Of a DNA stretch of 64,000 nt, positions 22,867-32,232 are shown in pieces. This stretch comes from JACCTU01 sp963769665 (GTDB lineage: Bacteria; Actinomycetota; Thermoleophilia; Gaiellales; Gaiellaceae). The position numbers and the translations under genes were made by a program. The notes below the pieces were generated by a model, which worked only from the letters and a program-made list of their open reading frames with translations, was not told the DNA's origin and did not search any database. The stretch is from the NCBI GenBank assembly GCA_963769665.1, contig CAVYMQ010000003.1, positions 124,001 to 188,000 of the forward strand, in the 5' to 3' direction. Every line of letters begins with the position of its first letter. Positions within the stretch are counted from its first letter, which is position 1.

Positions 22867-23589
22867 TCACAGCTCGTAGTCCACCCGTTCGAGGTAGAGG
22901 CCCCAAGGCGGGGCGGTCGCACCTGCGTCGGTGCGCACACCCTCCTCGAGCAGGGTGGCAAGCTCGCGCGGCGAGCGTTCGACCATCGTTCCGACGAGCG
23001 CCCGCACCATGTGACGGAGAAAGCCGTTCGCGGTGATCTCGAGCTCGAGGGCGTCGCCGCGCCGGTGCCACACGGCGGAGTGCACGGTTCGGACGAAGAC
23101 GCGGTGCTGTGTCTGACTGGGCGTGAACGCCCGGAAGTCGTGCTCGCCCTGCACGACGTGCGCGCTGTCGGCGAGCCGCTCCTCGTCGAAGGGCCTCGGA
23201 AGCCACCAGCTTCGGCCGAGCTCGAAGGGAGAAGGCGTCCGGCGCCGCCAGATCCGGTAGCGATAGCTGCGGGAGCGAGCGTCGTGCCGAGCATGGAAGT
23301 CGGAGGCGACTTCCGCCGCCGCGACGACCGCGACGTCGTCCGGTAGCTCCGCGTTGAGCGCACCCGCGATGCGCTCGACGGGCGGTCCGCCCTCGACCTC
23401 GACCGAGACGACCTGCCCGCGCGCGTGCACGCCCGTGTCGGTGCGGCCGGCGACCACGAGCTCCGACCAGCCCGGGAAGACCTTCCCGAGAGCCTCGCGC
23501 AGCTCGCCCTCGATCGTCCGCAGCTCGGGCTGGATCGCCCAGCCATAGAAGTCGATTCCGTCGTACTCCAGGGTGAGCTTCAGCCGCAC
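22867..23589 (-). CDS. truA: tRNA pseudouridine synthase A
   Basis: A 240-residue TruA that makes pseudouridine at positions 38-40 of the tRNA anticodon stem. The catalytic Asp is in VVAGRTDTGVHARGQVV, with the later FHARHDARSRSYRYRI and NGFLRHMVRALVGTMV motifs. The GTG start at 23589 begins right at the conserved LKLTLEYDGIDFYGW. In many bacteria truA directly follows rplQ; here it is about 2.8 kb away with three other genes between, and has its own start region next to the transporter gene. Confidence 0.95.
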   Translation of the reverse strand: MRLKLTLEYDGIDFYGWAIQPELRTIEGELREALGKVFPGWSELVVAGRTDTGVHARGQVVSVEVEGGPPVERIAGALNAELPDDVAVVAAAEVASDFHARHDARSRSYRYRIWRRRTPSPFELGRSWWLPRPFDEERLADSAHVVQGEHDFRAFTPSQTQHRVFVRTVHSAVWHRRGDALELEITANGFLRHMVRALVGTMVERSPRELATLLEEGVRTDAGATAPPWGLYLERVDYEL

Positions 23590-23632
23590 GCCGCATTGTG
23601 GACACGTCCGGCCCCACCGCGAGACTCCACGC

Positions 23633-24691
23633 GTGCAGTCCGCCTGGGACAAGGCGAAGCCGATCTACGTCGCGCTCCTGCTGGCGATCCTCACCTGGAT
23701 CGCGCTCCAGGCGCTCGGGAGGCTGACCCACGTCCTGCTCATCATCTTCGTCTCGATTCTCTTCGCCGCCGCGCTGACCGGACCCGTCCGGCTCCTCGAG
23801 CGGTGGCGGGTGCCGCGCGCGGTTTCGGTGATCCTGATCTATGCCGTCTCGCTCCTGCTCGTCGTCGGGCTGCTGTGGTTCGTCACGCCGCCGCTCTTCG
23901 ACCAGGTGGCGGGCATCGGCGATCGCGCACCCGAGTACGCCGAACGCTACGACCGCGTCCAGGAGGCGTACGAGGAGATCCGCTCGAACTACGGCAACCT
24001 GCCACCCTTTGACGCCCAGGTCGAGCGGCTCGGGAACGCGATCCTCGAGCGCGCCGGGCAACGAGCGCTCGATCTCCCGAGCGCGCTCTTTGCGTTGTTC
24101 CTGGACGCCCTGAGCGTGTTCGTGATCTCGTTGCTGCTCGTCACGAACCGGGAGCGGATCCTCGGGTTCACGCTGACGCTCGTGCACCCGGACGACCGGA
24201 AGTTCGTCGGCGGCCTGCTCGAGAAGATGTGGACGCGCGTCGGCGCCTACCTTCGCGCCAAGCTGATCGTGATGGCGATCGTCGGCGCGCTCACGTACGT
24301 GGCCCTGCTCGTGATCGGCGTGCCGTTTGCGCTCGTGCTCGCGATCATCGTCGCGCTCGGCGAGACGATCCCGCGCGCCGGCCCGTGGCTCGCCCGCATC
24401 CCGCTGCTCGGCATCGCGGCACTCGAAGGTCTCGGCACGTTCGGCCTGGTGTTCGCAGCGTCGATCGTGATCGAGAACGGGAAGGGTTACTTCATCTCGC
24501 CGTACGTCGAGGGCGACCAGCTCGACATCCATCCACTGCTCGTCTTCGTCGCGGTGCTCGTCGGGGCGACGCTCGGAGGCTTCGCCGGCGCGTTCGTCGC
24601 CGTTCCTCTCGCCGCGATCGTCGACCTCTTCGTCCGCGAGGTCGTCGTGCCGTGGCGGAGGCGCGAGATCGCTGAACCCGCTTCGGACTAG
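23633..24691 (+). CDS. AI-2E family transporter (PerM-like membrane protein)
   Basis: A 352-residue membrane protein with the AI-2E/PerM layout: two N-terminal helices (VALLLAILTWIALQAL, LLIIFVSILFAAAL), a third near residue 65, a soluble amphipathic middle, and a C-terminal bundle containing ALVLAIIVALGETIPRAGPW, FISPYVEGDQLDIHPLLVF and the final GGFAGAFVAVPLAAIVDLF. Members export AI-2, phytohormone-like molecules or ions; substrate cannot be read from sequence. The GTG at 23633 follows GAGACT by 6 nt. It is divergent from truA. Confidence 0.9.
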   Translation: MQSAWDKAKPIYVALLLAILTWIALQALGRLTHVLLIIFVSILFAAALTGPVRLLERWRVPRAVSVILIYAVSLLLVVGLLWFVTPPLFDQVAGIGDRAPEYAERYDRVQEAYEEIRSNYGNLPPFDAQVERLGNAILERAGQRALDLPSALFALFLDALSVFVISLLLVTNRERILGFTLTLVHPDDRKFVGGLLEKMWTRVGAYLRAKLIVMAIVGALTYVALLVIGVPFALVLAIIVALGETIPRAGPWLARIPLLGIAALEGLGTFGLVFAASIVIENGKGYFISPYVEGDQLDIHPLLVFVAVLVGATLGGFAGAFVAVPLAAIVDLFVREVVVPWRRREIAEPASD

Positions 24692-24774
24692 CCAGCTGGG
24701 GCGCGCGAAGCCGCTGATCGGCCGTGTGCCTCGCCTGTGAGTGAGGTGTGAGAGCCCGCTGAAACCGTGGCCGA

Positions 24775-26058
24775 ATGGCCACCGAGAGGTTCCGGCGTAC
24801 CACCCCTGCAGCGCGCGCGCTGGCCCTGACCGGCTGTCTGAGCCTGGCCGCCACCGCGCTCGTTGGACAGGCTCCGCCGCCGCAGCTCGACGGCAAGGTT
24901 CCGAGGCGGACCTTTTCGGCGAGGCCGACGATCCGTGCCTCCTTCCCACGGGAGAGCTATGCGCCGGGAGATCGAGCGAGGTTGGTGATCGCTTCGACCG
25001 CGAGCAACGTACGATTTCAGACGTTCCGTGCAGGAACCGAGCACACGTCGCTCAAGCAGCGCGACGTCATGCTTGGCTCCGCCGTGATGCGTCGACGGTC
25101 GCTCGGTGACGTCCGTCGCGGTCGCGTCGTGCCCCTCGAGATCGGGGACTGGCCGAGTGGACTCTACTTCGCGAAGCTCACCGGTAGAGGGGACCGGGTC
25201 GGCTATGCGCCGTTCATCGTGCGGCCTCGCCGCTTGGGCGAGCACTCCGTTGCGGTCGTGCTGCCGACGCAGACTTGGCAGGCCTACAACTTCAGCGACG
25301 ACGACCAGGACGGCACCGGGGACACCTGGTACGCAAGCGGTACGACAAGCCGGACCGGTCGTCCGTTCGAGAACCGCGGCGTCCCCATGGGCTATCGCGC
25401 CTACGACCAGCCGTTTCTTCGCTGGGCTCAGGAGACCGGTCGCAGCATGGACTACCTCGCGCAGTCCGATCTCAACACCGTCCGTAACGGGAACACGCTG
25501 GCACGTGCGTACGACCTGATCGTCTTTCCTGGGCACCACGAGTACGTCACGACGAACGAGTACGACGCGATCGAAAGGTTTCGCGACCTCGGCGGCAACC
25601 TCGTCTTCCTGTCAGCGAACAACTTCTTCTGGAAGGTCACACGCCGAGGCAATGTCATGACGCGCGTCAAGCGTTGGCGTGAACTCGGACGCCCGGAAGC
25701 CGAGCTGATCGGCGTTCAGTACTTCGGGAACGACCGCGGGACGCACCGCGCACCGTGGATCGTTCGGGACCCATCGGCCGGACACGGGCTCCTCGCAGCC
25801 GCGGGCCTCCGCACCGGCCAAGCTTTTGCAAGTGGTGGAGTCGAGGTCGATGCAACGACGCGCCGCTCGCCTCCACGGACCGAGATCCTCGCCGAGGTCG
25901 CCTGGCTCCATGGGAAGAAGGCGCAGATGACCTACTACGAGAGCCCTGCTGGGGCCAAGGTCTTCGCCGCCGGCGCGTTCTTTCTCACGCGAGAGATTCG
26001 GGACCCGCCCGTAGCCAGACTGCTGGATGTCCTCTTGACGCGGCTCTCGCGCCCGTAG
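24775..26058 (+). CDS. Secreted N,N-dimethylformamidase beta-subunit-like protein
   Basis: A 427-residue protein with a signal peptide (ALALTGCLSLAATALVGQA) and a region resembling the large subunit of N,N-dimethylformamidase: SYAPGDRARLVIAS, VVLPTQTWQAYNFSDDD, GVPMGYRAYDQPFLRWAQ, YDLIVFPGHHEYVT and LGGNLVFLSANNFFW. The His-containing FPGHHEY and the Tyr residues lie where the iron site of DMFase is expected, but I cannot confirm the full site. No small alpha subunit gene is adjacent and the protein looks exported, so it may act on another amide or be non-catalytic. No clear ribosome site precedes the ATG. Confidence 0.75.
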   Translation: MATERFRRTTPAARALALTGCLSLAATALVGQAPPPQLDGKVPRRTFSARPTIRASFPRESYAPGDRARLVIASTASNVRFQTFRAGTEHTSLKQRDVMLGSAVMRRRSLGDVRRGRVVPLEIGDWPSGLYFAKLTGRGDRVGYAPFIVRPRRLGEHSVAVVLPTQTWQAYNFSDDDQDGTGDTWYASGTTSRTGRPFENRGVPMGYRAYDQPFLRWAQETGRSMDYLAQSDLNTVRNGNTLARAYDLIVFPGHHEYVTTNEYDAIERFRDLGGNLVFLSANNFFWKVTRRGNVMTRVKRWRELGRPEAELIGVQYFGNDRGTHRAPWIVRDPSAGHGLLAAAGLRTGQAFASGGVEVDATTRRSPPRTEILAEVAWLHGKKAQMTYYESPAGAKVFAAGAFFLTREIRDPPVARLLDVLLTRLSRP

Positions 26059-26063
26059 GTTCG

Positions 26064-26396
26064 TTACTCCACCGGTTGTGCGAGGCGAACGACGAGCGTC
26101 AGGTCGTCGCGTCCCTCGACGCGCACCGCCGTCCCGATGTCGGCGCCCGCCTCGCAGCGCGCTGCCCAGATCTCGCCGTCGACCCGCACCTGCCCGAGCG
26201 GCCGGCACACGGTGATCACGACGCCCGGGCGCCCGATCAACGTCTCCGCGCCGACCTGGACGCTCCGCCGCTTGCTGTACCAGAACCAGCCGAGGATCTC
26301 CCCGACCTCGAGAACGAGCGCGCCGACGACGACGAGCACGTTCCACGGCGAGTCGAGGACGAAGAAGGCGAGCAGAAGCGCGACGACGAGCGCTAT
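26064..26396 (-). CDS. NfeD-domain membrane protein, probable ATA start
   Basis: A protein of about 110 residues: two N-terminal membrane helices (LVVALLLAFFVLDSPW and VLVVVGALVLEVGEILGWFW) followed by an NfeD-type OB fold (SVQVGAETLIGRPGVVITV ... GQVRVDGEIWAARCE). The first helix is part of the usual family pattern but has no ATG, GTG or TTG before it. The only candidate is an ATA at 26396, which has AGGA 7 nt upstream overlapping the rplQ end. The first standard start is a GTG at 26339, which would delete helix one. NfeD proteins partner with membrane stomatin/SPFH proteins; none is in the window. Confidence 0.7.
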   Translation of the reverse strand: MALVVALLLAFFVLDSPWNVLVVVGALVLEVGEILGWFWYSKRRSVQVGAETLIGRPGVVITVCRPLGQVRVDGEIWAARCEAGADIGTAVRVEGRDDLTLVVRLAQPVE

Positions 26397-26405
26397 GTCG
26401 GCGTC

Positions 26406-26825
26406 CTACTCTGCGGCGGCTGCGGCGGGCGCGCGGGAGGTGGCCACGGGTGCAGCCGACGCCTCGGGCACGAAGTCCACGAGCTCGAGGTACACCATCA
26501 CGGCGGCGTCCCCGGCGCGCGGGCCGAGCTTCACGATCCGGGAGTAGCCTCCGGGCCGGTCCGCGAAGCGCGGGCCGACGTCGGCGAACAGCTTGTGCAC
26601 GACGTCCTGCGAGCGCAGGAAGGAGAGCGCCTGGCGGCGGGCGTGGAGATCGCCGCGCCGCCCAAGCGTGATCATCTGCTCGGCGATCGGCTTGACCGCC
26701 TTCGCCTTGGCCTCGGTCGTCTTGATCCGACCGTGCTCGATCAGCGCACCGGCGAGGTTCGAGTAGAGCGCTCGGCGATGCGCCGAGTCGCGACCGAGCT
26801 TCTTGCCGGAGCGTGCGTGGCGCAT
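26406..26825 (-). CDS. rplQ: Ribosomal protein L17
   Basis: A 139-residue L17 (MRHARSGKKLGRDSAHRRAL, then LIEHGRIKTTEAKAKAVKPI and GGYSRIVKLGPRAGDAA). The conserved core ends near residue 115 and an Ala/Pro-rich tail of about 25 residues follows. It is the last gene of the alpha-operon part of the array, 4 bp after rpoA. Confidence 0.97.
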   Translation of the reverse strand: MRHARSGKKLGRDSAHRRALYSNLAGALIEHGRIKTTEAKAKAVKPIAEQMITLGRRGDLHARRQALSFLRSQDVVHKLFADVGPRFADRPGGYSRIVKLGPRAGDAAVMVYLELVDFVPEASAAPVATSRAPAAAAAE

Positions 26826-26829
26826 CGAA

Positions 26830-27807
26830 CTACGCGCCGTCCTCGCCGCGGAGGTTCAGGCCGTGCGTCGCGAGCGTCTCCTTGACTTCCTCGATCGACT
26901 TCCGACCGAAGTTCGGGATCGCTGCGAGCTCACCCTCCGTCTTGGAGACCAGATCGCCGATCGTCTCGATCCCGACGCGCTTGAGGCAGTTGTACGAGCG
27001 CACTCCGAGCTCGAGCTCCTCGATCGGGAAGTTCTCCATCCCGTGCGCGAGCGACGGCTCGGCGCCTGCACCCTCGGCGACCGCTGCTTCGCCGAAGCCC
27101 TCGATCTTCTCGAGGTCGGTGAAGATGGCGAGCTGCCGGATCAGGATCTCGGCGGCTTCCGCGATCGCGTCCTTCGGGTTGACCGACCCGTCGGTGGTCA
27201 CGTCGAGGCGGAGCTTGTCGTAGTCCGTCCGCTGCCCGACGCGGGCCGCTTCGACGTCATAGGAGACGCGGCGCACCGGGGAGAAGATGGAGTCGATCGG
27301 GATGACGCCGATCGTGTGCTCCGGCCCGCGGTTGTTCTCCGACGGGACGTAGCCACGGCCGCGGCCGATCGTCAGCGTGATCTCGAGGCGGCCACGATCG
27401 GCCAGGTTCGCGATCTCGAGATCTGGGTTCAGGATCTCCAGTTCCGCGGGTGCCTCGAGGTCGCTCGCCTTGACGACGCCTGGACCCTTCTTCGAGAGGC
27501 GCACCTCGATCTCAGGCGAGTCGCCGTGCAGGATCGCGACGAGGTTCTTGAGGTTGAGGATGATGTCGGTGACGTCCTCGCGGACGCCGGGGAGCGTCGA
27601 GAACTCGTGCTGCACGCCCTCGAGCTTCACCGAGGTGACCGCGGCGCCCTCGAGCGACGAGAGCAGGACGCGGCGCAGCGAGTTGCCGAATGTGTAACCG
27701 AAGCCGCGGTCGAGCGGCTCGATCTCGAAGACGCCACGGTTCTCGTTGATCTCCTCGTGGACGATCTTCGGAATCTGAAATTCCATCAGGCTGGAGCGGA
27801 CTGCCAA
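26830..27807 (-). CDS. rpoA: RNA polymerase alpha subunit
   Basis: A 325-residue alpha subunit. The N-terminal domain for dimerisation and beta/beta' assembly (RGFGYTFGNSLRRVLLSSLE) and the C-terminal domain for UP-element and activator contact (LGVRSYNCLKRVGIETIGDL) are both complete. The start is taken as TTG 27807 because GGAAGGGA lies 7 nt upstream. An ATG at 27786 lacks a ribosome site and would shorten the N-terminus by seven residues. It is co-transcribed between rpsD and rplQ, as is standard. Confidence 0.97.
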   Translation of the reverse strand: MAVRSSLMEFQIPKIVHEEINENRGVFEIEPLDRGFGYTFGNSLRRVLLSSLEGAAVTSVKLEGVQHEFSTLPGVREDVTDIILNLKNLVAILHGDSPEIEVRLSKKGPGVVKASDLEAPAELEILNPDLEIANLADRGRLEITLTIGRGRGYVPSENNRGPEHTIGVIPIDSIFSPVRRVSYDVEAARVGQRTDYDKLRLDVTTDGSVNPKDAIAEAAEILIRQLAIFTDLEKIEGFGEAAVAEGAGAEPSLAHGMENFPIEELELGVRSYNCLKRVGIETIGDLVSKTEGELAAIPNFGRKSIEEVKETLATHGLNLRGEDGA

Positions 27808-27828
27808 AGCGGGTTCCCTTCCTTCGTG

Positions 27829-28449
<621 letters not shown>

Positions 28450-28450
<1 letters not shown>

Positions 28451-28854
28451 TAGACGCGCCTCCGCTTCTTCTGTCGCACGCCGTTGTGCGCCTGCGGCGT
28501 GACGTCCTTGACGCCGAGAATCTCGAGACCCGCGGCCTGGAGCGAGCGAATCGCCGTCTCGCGCCCGGAGCCCGGGCCCTTGACGAAGACCTCGACCTTC
28601 TGGAGGCCGTGCTCCATGCCCTTCCGCGCGCAGTTGTCGGCGGTGACCTGCGCGGCGAACGGCGTCGACTTGCGCGAGCCCTTGAAGCCGGCCGAGCCGG
28701 CGGACTCCCACGCGATCACGTTGCCGTCCTTGTCGGTCAGCGCGACGATCGTGTTGTTGAACGACGTCTTGATGTGCGCCTGGCCGATGGCGATGTTCTT
28801 CTTGACACGGCGGCGCCCGCGACCGCGGGCCGCTGTCTTGCGAGGAGGCGCCAC
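28450..28854 (-). CDS. rpsK: Ribosomal protein S11
   Basis: A 134-residue S11 of the 30S platform, with HIKTSFNNTIVALTDKDGNV, the GSRKSTPFAAQ segment and the PTP-type ending VTPQAHNGVRQKKRRR. The N-terminal 20 residues are very basic. The GTG start follows the rpsM stop by one base. Confidence 0.97.
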
Positions 28855-28855
28855 G

Positions 28856-29233
28856 CTACGCCTTCGCCTTCTTGCCGCGCCCGACGGTCTTCTTCGCGCC
28901 CTTGCGGGTGCGCGCGTTCGTCTTCGTGCGCTGGCCGTTGACCGGCAGTCCGCGACGATGGCGGACACCGCGGTAGGCGCCGATCTCGCCGAGGCGCTTC
29001 ACCGCCTGCTGCCGGTCGCGGCGCAGGTCGCCCTCGACCGTGACCTTGTCGTCGATGTAGTTGCGGAGCTTCGTGACCTCGTCGTCGGTGAGGTCGCGGA
29101 TCTTGGTGTCCTGAGAGATGCCGAGCTCGGAGGCGATCTGCTTCGCCGTCGACCGGCCGATCCCGAAGATGTACGTCAGCCCCACCTCGAGGCGCTTCTG
29201 GTTCGGCAGGTTGACCCCCGCGATGCGCGCCAT
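28856..29233 (-). CDS. rpsM: Ribosomal protein S13
   Basis: A 125-residue S13, which contacts 16S rRNA in the head and the 50S bridge. Signature MARIAGVNLPNQKRLEVGLT at the N-terminus and YRGVRHRRGLPVNGQRTKTN before the basic tail. Confidence 0.97.
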   Translation of the reverse strand: MARIAGVNLPNQKRLEVGLTYIFGIGRSTAKQIASELGISQDTKIRDLTDDEVTKLRNYIDDKVTVEGDLRRDRQQAVKRLGEIGAYRGVRHRRGLPVNGQRTKTNARTRKGAKKTVGRGKKAKA

Positions 29234-29236
29234 GCC

Positions 29237-29350
29237 CTACCCCTGCCTCTGCTTGTGGCGCGGGTTCGTGCAGATGACCATGGTGCGACCGTGCCGCTTG
29301 ATCACGCGGCAGCGCTCACACATGGGCTTGACTGAGGGTCTGACTTTCAT
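29237..29350 (-). CDS. rpmJ: Ribosomal protein L36, zinc-binding form
   Basis: A 37-residue L36 (MKVRPSVKPMCERCRVIKRH ... CTNPRHKQRQG). The C-x2-C...C...H zinc ligands are present, so it is the C+ type. Its ATG overlaps the infA stop (ATGA). Confidence 0.97.
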   Translation of the reverse strand: MKVRPSVKPMCERCRVIKRHGRTMVICTNPRHKQRQG

Positions 29351-29568
29351 CGGTGTCTGTAGGTGATGCGGCCTCGGGTCAGGTCGTACGGACTGAGCTC
29401 GACCTTGACCTTGTCGCCGGGGAGGATCCGGATGTAGTGCTTCCGCATCTTCCCGCTGATCTTGGCCAGAACGTCGTGGCCGGACTCGAGTTGCACCCGG
29501 AACATCGTGCTCGGGAGCGCTTCGACGACCTCGCCTTCCGCCTCGATCTTCTCTTCCTTCTCCGGCAT
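29347..29568 (-). CDS. infA: Translation initiation factor IF-1
   Basis: A 73-residue single OB-fold IF-1 that binds the 30S A site during initiation (VVEALPSTMFRVQLESGHDV, MRKHYIRILPGDKVKVELSP, the RGRITYR end). The N-terminus MPEKEEKIEAEG is a few residues longer than in most bacteria. GAGGA lies just before the ATG; a stable hairpin (29582-29601) sits in the short gap after map. Confidence 0.96.
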   Translation of the reverse strand: MPEKEEKIEAEGEVVEALPSTMFRVQLESGHDVLAKISGKMRKHYIRILPGDKVKVELSPYDLTRGRITYRHR

Positions 29569-29581
29569 TTCCTCTCACGAA

Positions 29582-29631
29582 CCGGGCTCTCTCGAGCCCG
29601 GAAAAGAACACGAAAAGATGGCCTTTCGGCC
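29582..29631 (-). terminator. Two hairpins between map and infA
   Basis: Read on the minus strand, GGCC-GAAA-GGCC (29631-29620) is followed by ATCTTTTCG and looks like a weak terminator after map. CCGGGCTC-GAGA-GAGCCCGG (29601-29582) then lies just ahead of the infA ribosome site. This is one of the few gaps in the ribosomal array, so partial termination or RNA processing may separate secY-adk-map from infA-rplQ. Confidence 0.5.
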
Positions 29632-29636
29632 GACGA

Positions 29637-30401
29637 CTACTGTAGCAAAGCGGCTCCGGCCGGGGTCAGGATCCTGGGCCCCGCCTCCGTGACCGCCACG
29701 GTGTGCTCGAAATGGGCCGAAAGCGACCCGTCGGCGGTGTAGACCGACCACTGGTCGTCGTCGACGACGATGTCCACCCCACCGGCCGTGATCATCGGCT
29801 CGATGGCCAGGGTCATCCCCGAGGACAGCCGCGCGCCCCGCCCTGGGGTGCCGTAGTTCGGGATCTGGGGGTCCTCGTGGTAGGCGCGCCCGACCCCGTG
29901 TCCGACGAGGGCCCGGACGACCGCGAAGCCCGCCTCCTCGACGACGCGCTGGATCGCGGCGGAGACGTCGCCGATCCGGTTGTCCACCTGTGCCTGCTCG
30001 ATCCCGGCGGCGAGCGCCGCCTGACCGACCTCGAGCATCCGCTCGGCCTCGGCGGAGACCTCTCCGACGGCAAACGTGTACGCGGTGTCCGCGACGTAGC
30101 CGTCGAGCGTGACACCCACGTCGAGCGTGAGCAGGTCGCCGTCGGCGACCCGGTAGGTGCCCGGGATGCCGTGGACGATCATGTCGTTCTGCGAGATGCA
30201 GATCGCCTTCGGGAACCCGCGGTAGCCCTTCGAGGTCGGAATCCCGCCGTGCGAGCGGATGAACTCCTCGGCCATGCGGTCGAGCTCGTCCGTCGTCACG
30301 CCGGGCTCGATGTGACGGCCGACGTGCGCGATCGTGTCGGCGGCTACGCGTCCTGCAGCCGCGATCAGGTCGATCTCGCGCTCTGACTTGCGGACGATCA
30401 C
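29637..30401 (-). CDS. map: Methionine aminopeptidase, type I
   Basis: A 254-residue MetAP that removes the initiator Met from nascent chains. The dinuclear metal ligands are visible: Asp in LTLDVGVTLDGYVADTAYTF, His in GHGVGRAYHEDP, and Glu in LAIEPM and VTEAGP. The GTG start overlaps the adk stop in GTGA, indicating translational coupling. Confidence 0.96.
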   Translation of the reverse strand: MIVRKSEREIDLIAAAGRVAADTIAHVGRHIEPGVTTDELDRMAEEFIRSHGGIPTSKGYRGFPKAICISQNDMIVHGIPGTYRVADGDLLTLDVGVTLDGYVADTAYTFAVGEVSAEAERMLEVGQAALAAGIEQAQVDNRIGDVSAAIQRVVEEAGFAVVRALVGHGVGRAYHEDPQIPNYGTPGRGARLSSGMTLAIEPMITAGGVDIVVDDDQWSVYTADGSLSAHFEHTVAVTEAGPRILTPAGAALLQ

Positions 30402-30973
30402 TGCCTGACCGCAACCTGCTCGAGCGCGTCCTGGATCTGCCGGAACACCTCTTCAACGGTACCGGTACCGCGAATCCCCACGAGGCTGCCCCGGGTGCGG
30501 TAGTGCTCGACGATCGGCTCGGTCTCGCGGTGGTACGTCGCGATCCGCGTGTCGATCGCGCTCGGCGTGTCGTCGGCGCGACCCTCTGCGAGAGCGCGCT
30601 TCGCGAGCCGCTCGCGGGCGACGTCGTCCGGCACCTGGAGCACGAAGACCACGTCGAGCGGGCGGTTGATCTCGGCGAGCATGTCGTCGAGCGCCTCGGC
30701 CTGCGCCATCGTGCGGGGGAAGCCGTCGAGCACGAAGCCGTCCGTGTCGGTGAGCCGCTCGCGGATCAGGTCGATCATCGTCGCGTCGGGAACGAGCTCC
30801 CCGCGCGCGAGGATGTCCTCGACCTGCTTGCCGAGGGGCGTTCCGTCTTCGATCGCCTTACGCAGGATGTCGCCGGTCGCGACATGGGGGCTGTCGTACT
30901 CGGAGGCGATTCGCTTCGCCTGAGTCCCCTTGCCCGACCCCTGGATGCCCAGGAGCAGAACGTTGGGCGGCAC
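30398..30973 (-). CDS. adk: Adenylate kinase, short-LID form
   Basis: A 191-residue adenylate kinase converting AMP plus ATP into two ADP. P-loop LLGIQGSGKGTQ, AMP site ATGDILRKA and DGFPRT are present. The LID is short (KRALAEGRADDTPSAI) without zinc Cys, as in most actinobacteria. The GTG start overlaps the secY stop by one base. Confidence 0.96.
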   Translation of the reverse strand: MPPNVLLLGIQGSGKGTQAKRIASEYDSPHVATGDILRKAIEDGTPLGKQVEDILARGELVPDATMIDLIRERLTDTDGFVLDGFPRTMAQAEALDDMLAEINRPLDVVFVLQVPDDVARERLAKRALAEGRADDTPSAIDTRIATYHRETEPIVEHYRTRGSLVGIRGTGTVEEVFRQIQDALEQVAVRQ

Positions 30974-32232
30974 TAGCGGAGGAAGCCTTCGTAGGAGCGC
31001 ATCATCATCTGCGACTCCATCTGCCGCATCGTGTCGAGCGCGACACCGACGGCGATCAGCACCGAGGTACCGCCGAGCGCGCCGGCGGTTGCCTGGGAGA
31101 AGCCGCCGTACACGATGAACAGCGACGGGAGTGTCGCGATGACGGCGAGGTACAGCGCACCCGGAAGCGTGAGGCGCGTCAGCACGCGGTCCAGATACTG
31201 CGCGGTCGGCGGCCCGGGACGAATGCCCGGGATGTAGCCGCCGTGCTTGCGCAGGTTGTCGGCCTGGTCGACCGGGTTGAACTGGACCGCGGTGTAGAAG
31301 TAGGTGAAGACCACGATCAGGAACGCCTGGAACAGCAGGTACGGCAGATTGTTCGGCGTGAAGTACGAGTTCACGAACTCCTGGGTCTGCGGGAAGAACG
31401 AGCCGATCGTCGGCGGGAACGCCATGATCGCCGCGGCGAAGATCACGGGGATCACGCCGGCCATGTTCACGCGCAGCGGCATGTAGGTCGAGCCACCCGT
31501 GGTCATGCGGCGGCCCACCATGCGCTTGGCGTACTGGATCGGGATTCGACGCTGCCCTTCCTGGACGAACACGACCGCGACGATCACGCCGAGTGCGATC
31601 AGCGGGAACATGATCTTCTCGACCGGCCCGCCGTTCACCCAGGCGTTGATGCCGGTCGGGAGCGCGGTCAGGATCGACGCGAAGATCAGGAGCGAGATGC
31701 CGTTGCCGATGCCGCGCTTCGTGATCTGCTCGCCGAACCACATCAGCAGCGTCGCGCCGGCGGTGAGCGTGAGCACGATCAGGATCACGCGTGCGGTCGA
31801 TGCCTCGAGGGCGCCCTGGCGCTTGAACAGGTACGTGTAGCCGACGGCCTGCATCAACGAGAGCGCCACGGTCAGGTAGCGCGTGTACTGGTTGATCTTG
31901 GCGTAGCCCGACTCGCCTTCCTTCTGAAGCTGCTCGAGGCGCGGGAGCACGACGGTCAGGAGCTGCAGGATGATCGACGCCGTGATGTACGGCATGATCC
32001 CGAGCGCGAAGACGCTGAAGCGCGAGAGCGCGCCGCCGGAGAAGAGCGAGAGCAGGCCGAGGATCGTCCCGCTGCCACCGCCCTGTTCGAAGTAGTTCGT
32101 GATCTGGTCCGAGCTCACGCCCGGAGCAGGGAGCCACGAACCGAAGCGGTAGACAGCGAGGATGCCTGCCGTGAAGAGCAGGCGATGGCGCAGCTCGGGG
32201 ACGCGCCAGGCGTTCGTCAGCCAGGAGAACAC
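30973..32232 (-). CDS. secY: Protein translocase subunit SecY
   Basis: A 419-residue, ten-helix channel of the Sec translocon. Helix 1 region LRHRLLFTAGILAVYRFGSW, the IMPYITASIILQLLT segment, and the C-terminal loop with GTSVLIAVGVALDTMRQMES are typical. GTG start, directly following the rplO stop. Confidence 0.96.
   Translation of the reverse strand: MFSWLTNAWRVPELRHRLLFTAGILAVYRFGSWLPAPGVSSDQITNYFEQGGGSGTILGLLSLFSGGALSRFSVFALGIMPYITASIILQLLTVVLPRLEQLQKEGESGYAKINQYTRYLTVALSLMQAVGYTYLFKRQGALEASTARVILIVLTLTAGATLLMWFGEQITKRGIGNGISLLIFASILTALPTGINAWVNGGPVEKIMFPLIALGVIVAVVFVQEGQRRIPIQYAKRMVGRRMTTGGSTYMPLRVNMAGVIPVIFAAAIMAFPPTIGSFFPQTQEFVNSYFTPNNLPYLLFQAFLIVVFTYFYTAVQFNPVDQADNLRKHGGYIPGIRPGPPTAQYLDRVLTRLTLPGALYLAVIATLPSLFIVYGGFSQATAGALGGTSVLIAVGVALDTMRQMESQMMMRSYEGFLR

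Noticed and set aside
27786..27807. ATG at 27786 as the rpoA start
   Set aside because: It has no ribosome site, whereas the TTG at 27807 has GGAAGGGA at proper spacing.
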